This document shows positions 26,299-34,440 of a stretch of DNA of 64,000 nucleotides, in pieces. This DNA is from Curtobacterium pusillum (GTDB taxonomy: Bacteria > Actinomycetota > Actinomycetes > Actinomycetales > Microbacteriaceae): assembly GCF_007673235.1 (NCBI RefSeq), contig NZ_VDZH01000002.1, positions 451,652 through 515,651 of the forward strand, read 5' to 3'. Made by a program: the position numbers and the translations under genes. The notes below the pieces were generated by a model. It had not been told where the DNA came from. It made no database searches and was given only the letters and a program-made list of their open reading frames with translations. How positions within the stretch are numbered: position 1 is the stretch's first letter; every line of letters starts with the position of its first letter.

Positions 26299-26580
26299 TC
26301 AGTGCAGGATCGCGAACCCCTCGACGTCTCCGTGCGGCACGACCGTCCGGCACGCCACGTCCGTCACGGTCGCCGAGGGCGGGCCGGTCCGGATGAAGGT
26401 CATCAGCGCGTCGACCGCCGGAGCAGGCCCCTCCGCCTCGACCTCGACCGTCCCGTCGAACAGGTTCCGCGCGTACCCGGCGAGCTCCAGTCCGTCGGCC
26501 TTCCGCGCGGTCCAGTACCGGAAACCGACCCCCTGGACCGTCCCCGACACGACGGCGTGCATCCTCGTCACCGTTGTCAT
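26299..26580 (-). CDS. acyP: Acylphosphatase
   Basis: 93 residues from the ATG at 26580 (an ATG 9 bases earlier is possible). It has both catalytic signatures: GTVQGVGFRYW with the phosphate-binding Arg, and GYARNLFDGTVEVEAEG with the Asn that orients water. It hydrolyses acyl phosphates such as carbamoyl phosphate or 1,3-bisphosphoglycerate. Small, cytoplasmic, divergent from nrtR. Confidence 0.94.
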   Translation of the reverse strand: MTTVTRMHAVVSGTVQGVGFRYWTARKADGLELAGYARNLFDGTVEVEAEGPAPAVDALMTFIRTGPPSATVTDVACRTVVPHGDVEGFAILH

Positions 26581-26644
26581 GCGGCTCAATGTAGGCGCGC
26601 GGCCGGACCAGGAGTTTTCGTCGCTGTTTCCGTCTCGTGAAACC

Positions 26645-26690
26645 CGGTGATAGTGTCATTGCAACCCGAACACTTCGAGTCAACATGACA
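26645..26690. promoter_or_regulatory. Candidate NrtR operator/promoter upstream of nrtR-nadABC
   Basis: The A/T-richer stretch before the nrtR ATG contains TGATAGTG (possible -10). A loose inverted repeat TGTCATTG (from 26655) and CAACATGACA (to 26690) overlaps the start codon. NrtR represses NAD synthesis operons in other actinobacteria, so an operator here is expected. The exact site is inference. Confidence 0.4.
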
Positions 26691-27401
26691 CAAACAGACG
26701 AACCCACCGATCTCCGCATCCGCGTCGCGGTCTCGACCGTGATCGTCGCGCTGCGCCCGCACCCCGACACCGGTGCGCCGGCGCTCTGGATGCCGCTCGT
26801 CCGCCGGGTCGCCGAACCGTTCGAGGGTTCCTGGGCGCTCCCGGGTGGGTGGGTGCAGCCGGACGAGGGGCTCGAGGACTCCGCCGCCGCACGCCTCCGC
26901 GAGACGACGAACGTGCAGCCGCGCTACCTCGAGCAGCTCTACGCCTTCGGTGACGTCGACCGCTCCCCGAGCCGGGTCGTCTCGATCGTGTACTGGGCCC
27001 TGGTGCACCCGGACGAGGCGAGCTCGGTCCCCGACGACTGGAACGTGCGTTGGTTCCTGGCGGATGAGCACCCGCCGCTCGCGTTCGACCACGACCGCAT
27101 CGTCGAGTACGCCCTCTGGCGACTGCGCAACAAGATGTCGTACTCCCGGATCGCCCAGGCGTTCCTGGGGGACCGGTTCACCCTCGCCGAGCTCCGCGGG
27201 GTGTACGAGGCCGTGCTCGGGCGTGCGCTCGACCCGGCGAACTTCCGGCGGCAGGTCGAGAAGACCGACGCGATCCTGCCGACCGACGAGACCACGAGCG
27301 GGGACCGGCACCGTCCGGCCCGGCTGTACCGCTCGAACCCCGACCTGGCCTACGCGGACAACGGCCCGCTGCAGCAGGGCACACGACCGCAGAACCGATA
27401 G
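26685..27401 (+). CDS. nrtR: NrtR-type Nudix-related transcriptional repressor of NAD biosynthesis
   Basis: 238 residues from the ATG at 26685. An N-terminal Nudix fold precedes a C-terminal winged helix (YSRIAQAFLGDRFTLAELRGVYEAVLG, quoted in pieces: LGDRFTLAELRGVYEAV). The Nudix box is degenerate: GGWVQPDEGLEDSAAARLRE is kept, but the metal-binding Glu pair after RE is replaced by TTNV. This suggests it senses ADP-ribose or NAD-related metabolites without hydrolysing them. First gene, ahead of nadA, as in mycobacteria where NrtR represses nadABC. Confidence 0.88.
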   Translation: MTQTDEPTDLRIRVAVSTVIVALRPHPDTGAPALWMPLVRRVAEPFEGSWALPGGWVQPDEGLEDSAAARLRETTNVQPRYLEQLYAFGDVDRSPSRVVSIVYWALVHPDEASSVPDDWNVRWFLADEHPPLAFDHDRIVEYALWRLRNKMSYSRIAQAFLGDRFTLAELRGVYEAVLGRALDPANFRRQVEKTDAILPTDETTSGDRHRPARLYRSNPDLAYADNGPLQQGTRPQNR

Positions 27402-27411
27402 GAACACCGCA

Positions 27412-28683
27412 GTGTCCATCGCAACGACCATCGAACTCATCTCCAACGGCCAGGCCGCCGGCAGCACCTGCACGCCCGACCTCGCCATGCCGACGTGGGA
27501 CTTCGACTCCCGGCCCGGGTACGGCCCCGGCTCGTCGATGTCCGACGTCATCCCGACGTCCGCTCCGCGACAGGGCGTGATCCCGGACGAGTACAAGAAC
27601 GCGCCGGTGGACGAACTCCACGAGCGGATCGAGCGGGCGAAGGCGACCCTGGGGGACCGGGTCGTGGTGCTCGGGCACTTCTACCAGCGGGACGAGGTCG
27701 TGCGGCACGCGGACTTCCTCGGTGACTCCTTCCAGCTCGCCAACGCGGCCCTGACGAAGCCCGACGCCGAGGCGATCGTGTTCTGCGGCGTGCACTTCAT
27801 GGCGGAGACGGCCGACATCCTCGCCCGCGACGACCAGCGCGTCATCCTGCCGAACCTCGCCGCCGGGTGCTCGATGGCGGACATGGCCGACATCGACAGC
27901 GTCGAGGCCGCCTGGGCCGAGCTGACCGCGGTCTACGGCGCCGAGCCGGACGAGGACGGCCGGGTCCCGATCATCCCCGTCACCTACATGAACTCCGCGG
28001 CCGACCTCAAGGCGTTCTGCGGGCGGAACGGCGGCATCGTGTGCACGTCGTCGAACGCGGCGACCGTCCTCGAATGGGCGTTCGAGCGCGGCCAGCGCGT
28101 CCTCTTCTTCCCGGACCAGCACCTCGGCCGGAACACCGCCAAGGCCATGGGGATCAGCACGGACCTGATGCCGATGTGGAACCCGAGGAAGGCCCTGGGC
28201 GGCAACAACGCGCAGACCCTGCAGGACGCGAAGGTCGTCCTCTGGCACGGCTTCTGCTCGGTGCACCGCCGCTTCACGGTCGACCAGATCGAGCAGGCCC
28301 GTCGCGACCACCCGGGCGTCCAGGTGATCGTCCACCCCGAGTGCCCGATGGCCGTGGTCGACGCGGCGGACGCGGCCGGCAGCACGGACCTCATCCGGAA
28401 GACGGTGGCGGCGGCGACCGAACCGACGACGTTCGCGATCGGCACCGAGATCAACATGGTGAACCGGCTCGCGGCCGAGTACCCGCAGCACACGATCTTC
28501 TGCCTCGACCCCGTGGTGTGCCCCTGCTCGACGATGTACCGGATCCACCCGGGGTACCTGGCGTGGGTGCTCGAGGCGCTCGTCGACGGCGAGGTCCTCA
28601 ACGAGATCGTCGTCCCCGCCGGCGTCCAGGCCGACGCCAAGGTCGCCCTCGAGCGCATGCTCGCCGCGAAGCCGCGAGACTGA
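27412..28683 (+). CDS. nadA: Quinolinate synthase A
   Basis: 423 residues from the GTG at 27412, with AGGA 8 bases upstream. It condenses iminoaspartate with dihydroxyacetone phosphate to quinolinate on a [4Fe-4S] cluster. The three cluster cysteines are in FCGVHFM (Cys125), GGIVCTSSN (Cys211) and VHPECPM (Cys311). GHFYQRDEVV and the long N-terminal extension (about 70 residues) are usual in actinobacterial NadA. It follows nrtR by 10 bases and precedes nadB by 10. Confidence 0.97.
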   Translation: MSIATTIELISNGQAAGSTCTPDLAMPTWDFDSRPGYGPGSSMSDVIPTSAPRQGVIPDEYKNAPVDELHERIERAKATLGDRVVVLGHFYQRDEVVRHADFLGDSFQLANAALTKPDAEAIVFCGVHFMAETADILARDDQRVILPNLAAGCSMADMADIDSVEAAWAELTAVYGAEPDEDGRVPIIPVTYMNSAADLKAFCGRNGGIVCTSSNAATVLEWAFERGQRVLFFPDQHLGRNTAKAMGISTDLMPMWNPRKALGGNNAQTLQDAKVVLWHGFCSVHRRFTVDQIEQARRDHPGVQVIVHPECPMAVVDAADAAGSTDLIRKTVAAATEPTTFAIGTEINMVNRLAAEYPQHTIFCLDPVVCPCSTMYRIHPGYLAWVLEALVDGEVLNEIVVPAGVQADAKVALERMLAAKPRD

Positions 28684-28693
28684 GGCGGAGGCC

Positions 28694-30313
28694 GTGCACG
28701 TCGTCATCGTCGGCTCCGGCATCGCCGGGCTGACCGCAGCGATCCGCGCGAGCGCCCGCCACGACGTCACCCTGGTGACGAAGGGCGCCCTCGCCGACAG
28801 CGCGACCGCGTACGCCCAGGGCGGCGTCGCGGTCGCGCTCGGCGCCGACGACTCGTCGTCGCTCCACCAGGCCGACACGCACGTCGCGGCCGCCGGCAGC
28901 GCGGACGCCCGCGCGGTCGAGGTGCTCTGCACGGACGGCCCGGCACGCGTCCGCGACTTGCTGTCCCTCGGTGTCCCGTTCGACCGCACGGCAGATCCGT
29001 CGAGCCTCGACCGCTACGGCGACGACCTCGCCCGCGGGCGCGAGGCAGCGCACGGCCGGTGGCGGGTCGTGCACGCGGACGGCGACGCCACCGGGGCAGC
29101 GATCGAGCGCACCCTCATCGACGCCCTGCACCGCCGCCACGTCACGATCCTCGAGCGCACCTGCCTCACCGACCTCGTCGTCCGTGACGGCGCCGTGGTC
29201 GGGGTCGACGTGCTCGACCTGCTCGGCGAACCGCGGCGACTCGACGCCGACGCGGTCCTGCTCGCCTCCGGGGGTGCGGGGCACCTGTACCGCGAGACGA
29301 CGAACCCACTCGTCGCGACGGGGGACGGCGTGGCTGCCGCGTGGCGGGCCGGAGCGGTCCTCGCCGATCTGGAGTTCGTGCAGTTCCACCCGACCCGCCT
29401 CGCGGTGCCGGGCGGTGGACTCGTGTCAGAGGCCGTCCGTGGCGAGGGCGCCGTGCTCCGCGACGCTCGCGGCCGGCGCTTCATGACCGACGTGCACCCG
29501 GACGCCGAGCTCGCCCCGCGGGACGTGGTGGCCCGCGGGATCGCCGCCGCGGTGCGCGACCAGGGCGGCGCGCCGGTGCTGCTGGACGCGACCGCGCTCG
29601 ACGCCGGGTTCCTGGTCCGACGCTTCCCCGGACTCACCCGCGCAACCCGGGCAGCCGGCTTCGACTGGACCCGCGAGGGCGTCCCCGTCTCGCCCGCCGC
29701 GCACTACTCGATGGGCGGGATCGCCACCGATGCCGAGGGGCGCACCAGCCTCCCCGGACTGCTCGCCGTCGGCGAGGTCGCCTGCACCGGCGTGCACGGT
29801 GCGAACCGGCTCGCCTCGAACTCGCTCCTCGAGGGTCTCGTCTTCGCCGTCCGTGCAGCGGACGCGCTCGACGTGACGCGCCCCGGCCGGCTGCGCCTGC
29901 GGGGTGACGCAGGTCTCCACGTCACCACCGTCAGCGGTGCGGCCGACGTGATCCGCGCCTGCCGTCCGACCCTGCCTGGAGGCGCGGATCGCCGCACCGA
30001 CGTCACCGACGTCCGCCAGGCGGTCCAGTCCGTCATGACGGACCGCGTGGGCCTGCTCCGCGACGCGACCGGACTCGCGACCGCACGCCGCGAACTCGAC
30101 GCCCTGCGCGTCGCGGACCCCACCGGGGTGCGCGACCACGAGGACCGTGCACTGCTCGACCTCGCACGGATCGTCGCGCTCGCCGCCGAGACCCGTATCG
30201 AGTCCCGCGGTGCCCACGCCCGCACCGACCACCCCGACACCGACCCGACCGCACCCGCGTCGTACGCGTGGGTCGCCCAGCACGCAGCCGTCCCGCAGGA
30301 GGTACCCGCATGA
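28694..30313 (+). CDS. nadB: L-aspartate oxidase
   Basis: 539 residues from a GTG start. The FAD-binding N terminus is VVIVGSGIAGLTAAI. The fumarate-reductase-like capping domain and catalytic Arg/His region (FVQFHPTRLA and GVHGANRLASNSLLEG) are intact. It oxidises aspartate to iminoaspartate for NadA. In the C-terminal helical domain a copy of the dispersed motif GCCTGGAGGC (29974) is read in frame as LPGGADR. Stop overlaps the nadC start (ATGA). Confidence 0.96.
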   Translation: MHVVIVGSGIAGLTAAIRASARHDVTLVTKGALADSATAYAQGGVAVALGADDSSSLHQADTHVAAAGSADARAVEVLCTDGPARVRDLLSLGVPFDRTADPSSLDRYGDDLARGREAAHGRWRVVHADGDATGAAIERTLIDALHRRHVTILERTCLTDLVVRDGAVVGVDVLDLLGEPRRLDADAVLLASGGAGHLYRETTNPLVATGDGVAAAWRAGAVLADLEFVQFHPTRLAVPGGGLVSEAVRGEGAVLRDARGRRFMTDVHPDAELAPRDVVARGIAAAVRDQGGAPVLLDATALDAGFLVRRFPGLTRATRAAGFDWTREGVPVSPAAHYSMGGIATDAEGRTSLPGLLAVGEVACTGVHGANRLASNSLLEGLVFAVRAADALDVTRPGRLRLRGDAGLHVTTVSGAADVIRACRPTLPGGADRRTDVTDVRQAVQSVMTDRVGLLRDATGLATARRELDALRVADPTGVRDHEDRALLDLARIVALAAETRIESRGAHARTDHPDTDPTAPASYAWVAQHAAVPQEVPA

Positions 30314-31188
30314 CCGCACCGATCGATCCGGGGACCATCCCGCCGCACGCCCTGCGCCGGGTGATCGACACCGCTCTGGAGGAGGACGCGCCCTGGGGTG
30401 ACGTCACGAGCGAGACCCTGATCCCGGCCGACGCGACCGCGACCGCGACGCTCGCAGCGCGGGAACCCGGCGTACTGAGCGGCGGCGGCGTGTTCGTCGA
30501 CGTGGTGCACACGGTCGACCCGTCGATCGAGGTCGTCCTGCACGTCCCCGACGGGGCGTCCTTCACGGCTGGGACCCTGCTCGCGACCGTGACGGGCAAC
30601 GCCCGCTCGGTCCTGCGTGCCGAGCGGGTCGCGCTGAACCTCGTGCAGCGGATGTCCGGCATCGCGACCGCGACGGCCAGCTACGTCGCAGCGGTCGCGG
30701 GCACCCGTGCGCGGATCGTCGACACCCGGAAGACGACCCCGGGGCTCCGAGCGATCGAGCGGTACGCGGTGCGCTGCGGCGGCGGCCACAACCACCGGAC
30801 CTCGCTGTCGGACGCCGTGCTCGCCAAGGACAACCACCTCGCGCTGCTGCTGGCGGGCGGGACGGCCATCGGCGACGCCATCGGCGCGGCCCGGAAGCGC
30901 CTCGGGCACACCGTCCACCTGGAGGTCGAGGTGGACCGTCTCGACCAGATCGAACCAGTCGTCGCTGCCGGCGTCGACACGATCATGCTCGACAACTTCA
31001 CGCCGGACATGCTCGTCGAGGGCATCGCGCTCGTCGCCGGCCGTGCGCTCGTCGAAGCCTCCGGGGGCGTCTCGCTCGACACCGTCGCCGCGATCGCCGC
31101 GACCGGGGTGGACGTCATCTCCGTCGGGGCCCTCACGCACTCGGCCCGGGCGCTCGACCTCGGGCTCGACATCGACGTCGCGGTCTGA
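30310..31188 (+). CDS. nadC: Nicotinate-nucleotide pyrophosphorylase (carboxylating)
   Basis: 292 residues from the ATG at 30310. It converts quinolinate and PRPP to nicotinate mononucleotide. Signatures include EDAPWGDVTSE, LNLVQRMSGIATAT, DTRKTTPGLRAIERYAV, the GGGHNHRTSLSD loop, AKDNHL and EVEVDRLDQ. Fourth gene of the NAD operon, translationally coupled to nadB. Confidence 0.97.
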   Translation: MTAPIDPGTIPPHALRRVIDTALEEDAPWGDVTSETLIPADATATATLAAREPGVLSGGGVFVDVVHTVDPSIEVVLHVPDGASFTAGTLLATVTGNARSVLRAERVALNLVQRMSGIATATASYVAAVAGTRARIVDTRKTTPGLRAIERYAVRCGGGHNHRTSLSDAVLAKDNHLALLLAGGTAIGDAIGAARKRLGHTVHLEVEVDRLDQIEPVVAAGVDTIMLDNFTPDMLVEGIALVAGRALVEASGGVSLDTVAAIAATGVDVISVGALTHSARALDLGLDIDVAV

Positions 31189-31196
31189 CCGGGCCC

Positions 31197-32336
31197 GTGT
31201 TCTACCTCGACCGGGCGGCGACGACCCCAATACGCCGTGAGGTGCTCGAAGCCATGTGGCCGTACCTGACGGGCACGTTCGGCAACCCGTCGTCGACGCA
31301 CGGCGTCGGTGACGCGGCTGCCCGTGGGCTCGCCGACGCCCGGGCAGCGGTCGCCCGGGTCCTGGGGTGCCGACCGGCCGAGGTCGTCTTCACCACCGGG
31401 GGCACCGAGGGAGCGAACACCGCGGTGAAGGGCATGGCGCTCGCGTCGCCCCGGGGTCGGCACGTCGTGACGAGTGCGATCGAGCACGAGGCGGTGCTCG
31501 AGAGCTGCCGGTACCTCGAACGCTTCCACGGGTTCGAGGTCACCGTGCTGCCCGTCGACGCGCTCGGGGTCGTGGACCCCTCGGCGTTGCGAGCTGCACT
31601 CCGCCCGGACACGACGCTCGTGTCGATCGCGCACGCCGACAACGAGATCGGGACCGTGCAGGACGTCCGGGCGCTCGCCGCGGTCGCTCACGAGGTCGGC
31701 GCCCGGTTCCACACCGACGCGGTCCAGTCCGCGCCGTGGCTGCCGGTCGGCCTCGACGAGCTCGGCGTCGACGCCCTCTCGCTGTCGGGACACAAGGTCG
31801 GCGCGCCGAAGGGCACCGGCGTGCTGGCGATCCGGTCGGGCGTGGCGCTCGAGCCGCTCCTGCACGGCGGTGGACAGGAGCGGGGGAGGCGGTCCGGCAC
31901 CGAGGACGTCGCCGGTGCCGTGGCGGTCGCGACGGCGCTGACCCTGCTGGCCGCCACGCGATCGGACTCCGCGGCGCAGGCCACCGTGACCCGCGAAGCC
32001 GTGCTCGACGGGGTCCTCGCGGCCGTCCCCGGCGCGTTCGTCACCGGTTCGCGGACCGCGCGGCTGCCGGGACACGCGTCGTTCTGCTTCCCCGGCGTGA
32101 ACGGCGAGACGGTGCTGCTCGAGCTGGAACAGCGTGACGTCGTGTCGTCGTCGGGGAGTGCCTGCGCCGCCGGCAGCACCGAGGCGTCCCACGTGCTCAC
32201 GGCGCTCGGGCTGCCGGACGAGGTCGCGCGCACGGCGCTCCGACTGACCTTCGACGCGAGCCTGACCGAGGCGGAGGTGCCCGTCGTGGTCGGGGCGGTC
32301 GCCGAGTCGGTCGCGGCCGTGCGGACGCTCGCTTGA
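31197..32336 (+). CDS. Cysteine desulfurase (NadS/IscS-like) of the NAD operon
   Basis: 379 residues from a GTG 8 bases after nadC. It is a class V PLP enzyme: TTGGTEGANTAVKG, HTDAVQSAPW, the PLP Lys in SLSGHKVGAPKG (Lys200) and the persulfide Cys in SSSGSACAAGS (Cys323). The immediate linkage to nadABC suggests it supplies sulfur for the NadA iron-sulfur cluster, as proposed for nadS genes elsewhere. A general IscS role is possible. Confidence 0.92.
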   Translation: MFYLDRAATTPIRREVLEAMWPYLTGTFGNPSSTHGVGDAAARGLADARAAVARVLGCRPAEVVFTTGGTEGANTAVKGMALASPRGRHVVTSAIEHEAVLESCRYLERFHGFEVTVLPVDALGVVDPSALRAALRPDTTLVSIAHADNEIGTVQDVRALAAVAHEVGARFHTDAVQSAPWLPVGLDELGVDALSLSGHKVGAPKGTGVLAIRSGVALEPLLHGGGQERGRRSGTEDVAGAVAVATALTLLAATRSDSAAQATVTREAVLDGVLAAVPGAFVTGSRTARLPGHASFCFPGVNGETVLLELEQRDVVSSSGSACAAGSTEASHVLTALGLPDEVARTALRLTFDASLTEAEVPVVVGAVAESVAAVRTLA

Positions 32337-32341
32337 GCCCT

Positions 32342-32373
32342 CTCATGGTGTACTAGACGTTCTACTCCATGAG
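32342..32373. promoter_or_regulatory. Dyad-symmetric A/T-rich site (CTCATGG...CCATGAG)
   Basis: CTCATGG (32342-32348) and CCATGAG (32367-32373), with inner GTA and TAC also symmetric about 32357.5. It is markedly A/T-richer than its surroundings and sits 3' of the NAD operon, ahead of a small gene. An operator is more likely than a terminator. Binding protein unknown. Confidence 0.5.
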
Positions 32374-32425
32374 TGGGGTCGTGTCCCCCCTTCTGCGGAC
32401 AGCCGATCTGCGTCAGAGTGTTCAC

Positions 32426-32692
32426 ATGGCAAACGCGATGACGACTCGGGTCCGGCAGGAGGACCACTTCCGGGCGGTCCAACTCCTCCCCGCACCAGCG
32501 ACGGTCGTCGCGCTCGTCCTGGCCGCACAGCACGACCTCGGCACCGCCCCGCTCGGGCTGATCGCCGTCGTCGGTGCGCTGGCGACCATCGGGAGTGCCC
32601 TCCTCCCCATGGTCCGACCCGCGGCGGCCCGACGGTCGATGCCCGCACCGACCGAGACGGACCGGTACCGAGAGGACACCGAACACCCTTGA
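32426..32692 (+). CDS. Small two-helix membrane protein, hypothetical
   Basis: 88 residues from the ATG at 32426 (an upstream ATG at 32369 would add 19). Two hydrophobic segments, about 22-34 (APATVVALVLAAQ) and 38-60 (GTAPLGLIAVVGALATIGSAL), are followed by a Pro/Thr/Glu-rich hydrophilic tail. No recognised family. It lies between the dyad at 32342 and the hairpin array at 32699. No strong ribosome site, so gene status is moderately supported. Confidence 0.5.
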   Translation: MANAMTTRVRQEDHFRAVQLLPAPATVVALVLAAQHDLGTAPLGLIAVVGALATIGSALLPMVRPAAARRSMPAPTETDRYREDTEHP

Positions 32693-32698
32693 GGACCA

Positions 32699-32890
32699 GC
32701 GCCGACGGGTCCGTTTCCCCTGCGGACCCGACGGTGCGATGACCGGACGCTGCCCCTGATCTGCGTCCGGCGCGGGGCACGGCACCCCCTGAATCGTCGT
32801 GCCCCGCTGGATCCCGCGACCCGTCGTGGGCGTGGGCGTCGCTTCCCCTGTGCGACGCCGCCCCCTCCGCCCACGGCGGGTCCCGGATCC
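32699..32890 (+). ncRNA. Candidate structured RNA: four consecutive hairpins with CCCCTG apical loops
   Basis: Hairpin 1 spans 32699-32737 (arms CGGGTCCG and CGGACCCG, extended past an A-A mismatch; loop TTTCCCCTG). Hairpin 2 spans 32743-32770 (arms CCGGACGC and GCGTCCGG; loop TGCCCCTGATCT). Hairpin 3 spans 32772-32807 (arms GCGGGGCACG and CGTGCCCCGC; loop containing CCCCCTG). Hairpin 4 spans 32809-32890, with an apical stem GGCGTCGC/GCGACGCC, loop TTCCCCTGT, then CGTGGGCG/CGCCCACG and ACCCG/CGGGT. The repeated C-rich loop recalls 6C-type actinobacterial RNAs but has four stems and fewer Cs. It could be a trans-acting sRNA or the leader of the gene at 32918; strand is inferred from the C-rich loops. 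Confidence 0.55.
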
Positions 32891-32917
32891 TGCCCGTGCT
32901 CCCGCTAGCGTGGGCGC

Positions 32918-33208
32918 ATGCCCTCGTACCGTGTGACCCTGGCCGTCGGGGCACTCGCTCCCGGCGCGACCCCCGACGCCGTCCTGCCCGAGGCCGCTCG
33001 CCTGGTCGCCGAACTCACCGTCGTCGAGGCGAAGGACGTCCAGCTGCTCCGGGGCGTGCCGTGCGCCGTCGTGCGGTTCGAGGCACCGTCGGACGAGATC
33101 GCCTCGGCCGTCGGATCGCACGCCGCGGACGGACTCGCTGCGACCGCCGAGGTCCGGTCAGCCGCCGTCACCCGGCGCGACGGGCCCCGGTGGACGCCCG
33201 TGGGCTGA
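32918..33208 (+). CDS. Small conserved hypothetical protein
   Basis: 96 residues starting MPSYRVTLAVGALAPG. It looks like a compact alpha/beta domain (strand, helix PDAVLPEAARLVAEL, strand VVEAKDVQLL, then VPCAVVRFEAP). No known family recognised, no membrane segment. It begins 28 bases after the hairpin array, which could serve as its leader. Its 3' end overlaps the convergent next gene by 41 bases. Confidence 0.55.
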   Translation: MPSYRVTLAVGALAPGATPDAVLPEAARLVAELTVVEAKDVQLLRGVPCAVVRFEAPSDEIASAVGSHAADGLAATAEVRSAAVTRRDGPRWTPVG

Positions 33209-33644
33209 CCGGCCACACGTAGTCCAGGTCGTCTGGCACGTCGGGGAAGAGCGGCCGGTAGTGCTCCGGGGCCTTCTGCACGAGCTTCGAGCGATGTGAC
33301 CGGTGCACCGCCGGGTCGTCGTTCCACGGCGGTGTCGGGAAGTCGCCGCGCTCGTACGCCTCGCGATCTTCCGGCACGAGCCCGAGGTCGGCGAGTGTCT
33401 TGTCGAGACAGGTGTCTGCGTACCCGCGCTCGGTCCACGTCCGGCACGTCGCGTCCTGGTAGGCCATCAGCGCCGGACGGTACCCACGCCACATCGCGAC
33501 GACCGGGTGGTGCTGCCAGCCGTAGTCCGGCAGCGTCAGCGCGCGCATCACCTGCAGCGTCTCGACCCGCTGCTTGCCGAGCCGCCGGTCGTCGAGCACC
33601 TCGGCCGAGGCGCGGAAGTCCGGGAACGGCAGGAACGTCTGCAT
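33168..33644 (-). CDS. MSMEG_6728-like protein (pyrimidine-dimer DNA glycosylase-like)
   Basis: 158 residues from the ATG at 33644; the longer frame to 33773 lacks family similarity. It matches the pattern I associate with the MSMEG_6728 group: MQTFLPFPDFRASAEVLDDRRLGKQRVE, quoted as FPDFRASAEVLDDRRLGKQR, then NHPVVAMWRG-like HHPVVAMWRGY and a His/Trp-rich end (PPWNDDPAVHRSHRSKLVQK). The family is related to T4 endonuclease V-type glycosylases, but activity is unproven. Confidence 0.75.
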   Translation of the reverse strand: MQTFLPFPDFRASAEVLDDRRLGKQRVETLQVMRALTLPDYGWQHHPVVAMWRGYRPALMAYQDATCRTWTERGYADTCLDKTLADLGLVPEDREAYERGDFPTPPWNDDPAVHRSHRSKLVQKAPEHYRPLFPDVPDDLDYVWPVSPRASTGARRAG

Positions 33645-33733
33645 GGCGCGGACGGTACGCGCCGCGCGCTGGAACCCGACACATGTCGTCACAACCGAGC
33701 CGCCCGGGCAGCATGCGTGTGACGATCGACCGC

Positions 33734-34330
33734 ATGAGCGGAGAACTCGTCGTCGGCGTGAGCGGCAGCCCATCGGACCCCTCGCGGACGTCCACCCTGG
33801 TGGCTGCGACCGTGGCGCGCCTCGGGCAGGAGATCGAGGACGCCCGGACCGAGACGGTGGAGATCGGCCCGCTGCTCGCCGACCTCGGTGCCGCGCCGTC
33901 CCGCGAGGCGATGTCCGATCGCACCCGCCGTGCCCTCGAGACCGTCGAGGCCGCTGACGTGCTCGTCGTGGGCAGCCCGGCGTTCCGTGCCGCGTACTCC
34001 GGTGCGTTCAAGCTCTTCTTCGACTGGATCGGGCAGTACGACCTCGTCGACACCCCGGTGCTCCTGACCGCGACGGGTGGGAGTGACCGGCACGCGCTGC
34101 TCGTCGAGCACCAGATGCGGCCGTTGTTCGGGTTCTTCCAGTCGACCACGTTGCCCATCGGCGTCTTCGGGAACGAGCGGGACTTCACGAAGCGCGAGGG
34201 CGGCTACGACATCGCGAACGTCGACCTCGAGCTGCGCATCGACCAGGCCGTGCACCGTGCCCTGCCGATCATCCGCGGCGGCTTCGCCACGGCCGGCGTC
34301 GGCGACGTCCGCCGCCCCGCCGACTTCTGA
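33734..34330 (+). CDS. NADPH-dependent FMN reductase family protein
   Basis: 198 residues from the ATG at 33734; an ATG at 33713 would add 7. Flavodoxin-like fold with the FMN phosphate loop VGVSGSPSDPSRT near the N terminus, SPAFRAAYSGAFKLFFDWI and LLTATGGSDRHALLVEHQMRPLF (in part), close to the SsuE/MsuE branch that feeds reduced FMN to monooxygenases. No adjacent monooxygenase; the nearest LLM enzyme is 25 kb away. Confidence 0.88.
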   Translation: MSGELVVGVSGSPSDPSRTSTLVAATVARLGQEIEDARTETVEIGPLLADLGAAPSREAMSDRTRRALETVEAADVLVVGSPAFRAAYSGAFKLFFDWIGQYDLVDTPVLLTATGGSDRHALLVEHQMRPLFGFFQSTTLPIGVFGNERDFTKREGGYDIANVDLELRIDQAVHRALPIIRGGFATAGVGDVRRPADF

Positions 34331-34440
34331 GACCGGGGCGAGCGCGAGGTCGCACGACACGCCGCGGGCCCGCCGCCGAGGTCGCGCGAACTGCCGCCCG
34401 CGTCGACCGCGAGCGGCAGGTCACGCGACCTCGTCGGTCG
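34331..34440. repeat. GAGGTCGC-type palindromic repeat between convergent genes
   Basis: The main hairpin pairs 34378-34397 (begins GAGGTCGCGCGAACTG) with 34413-34432, with a few mismatches. A second partial copy (GAGGTCGCACGACACGCC) starts at 34346. Same family as the units at 19397-19655. It probably also terminates the flanking convergent genes. Confidence 0.8.
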
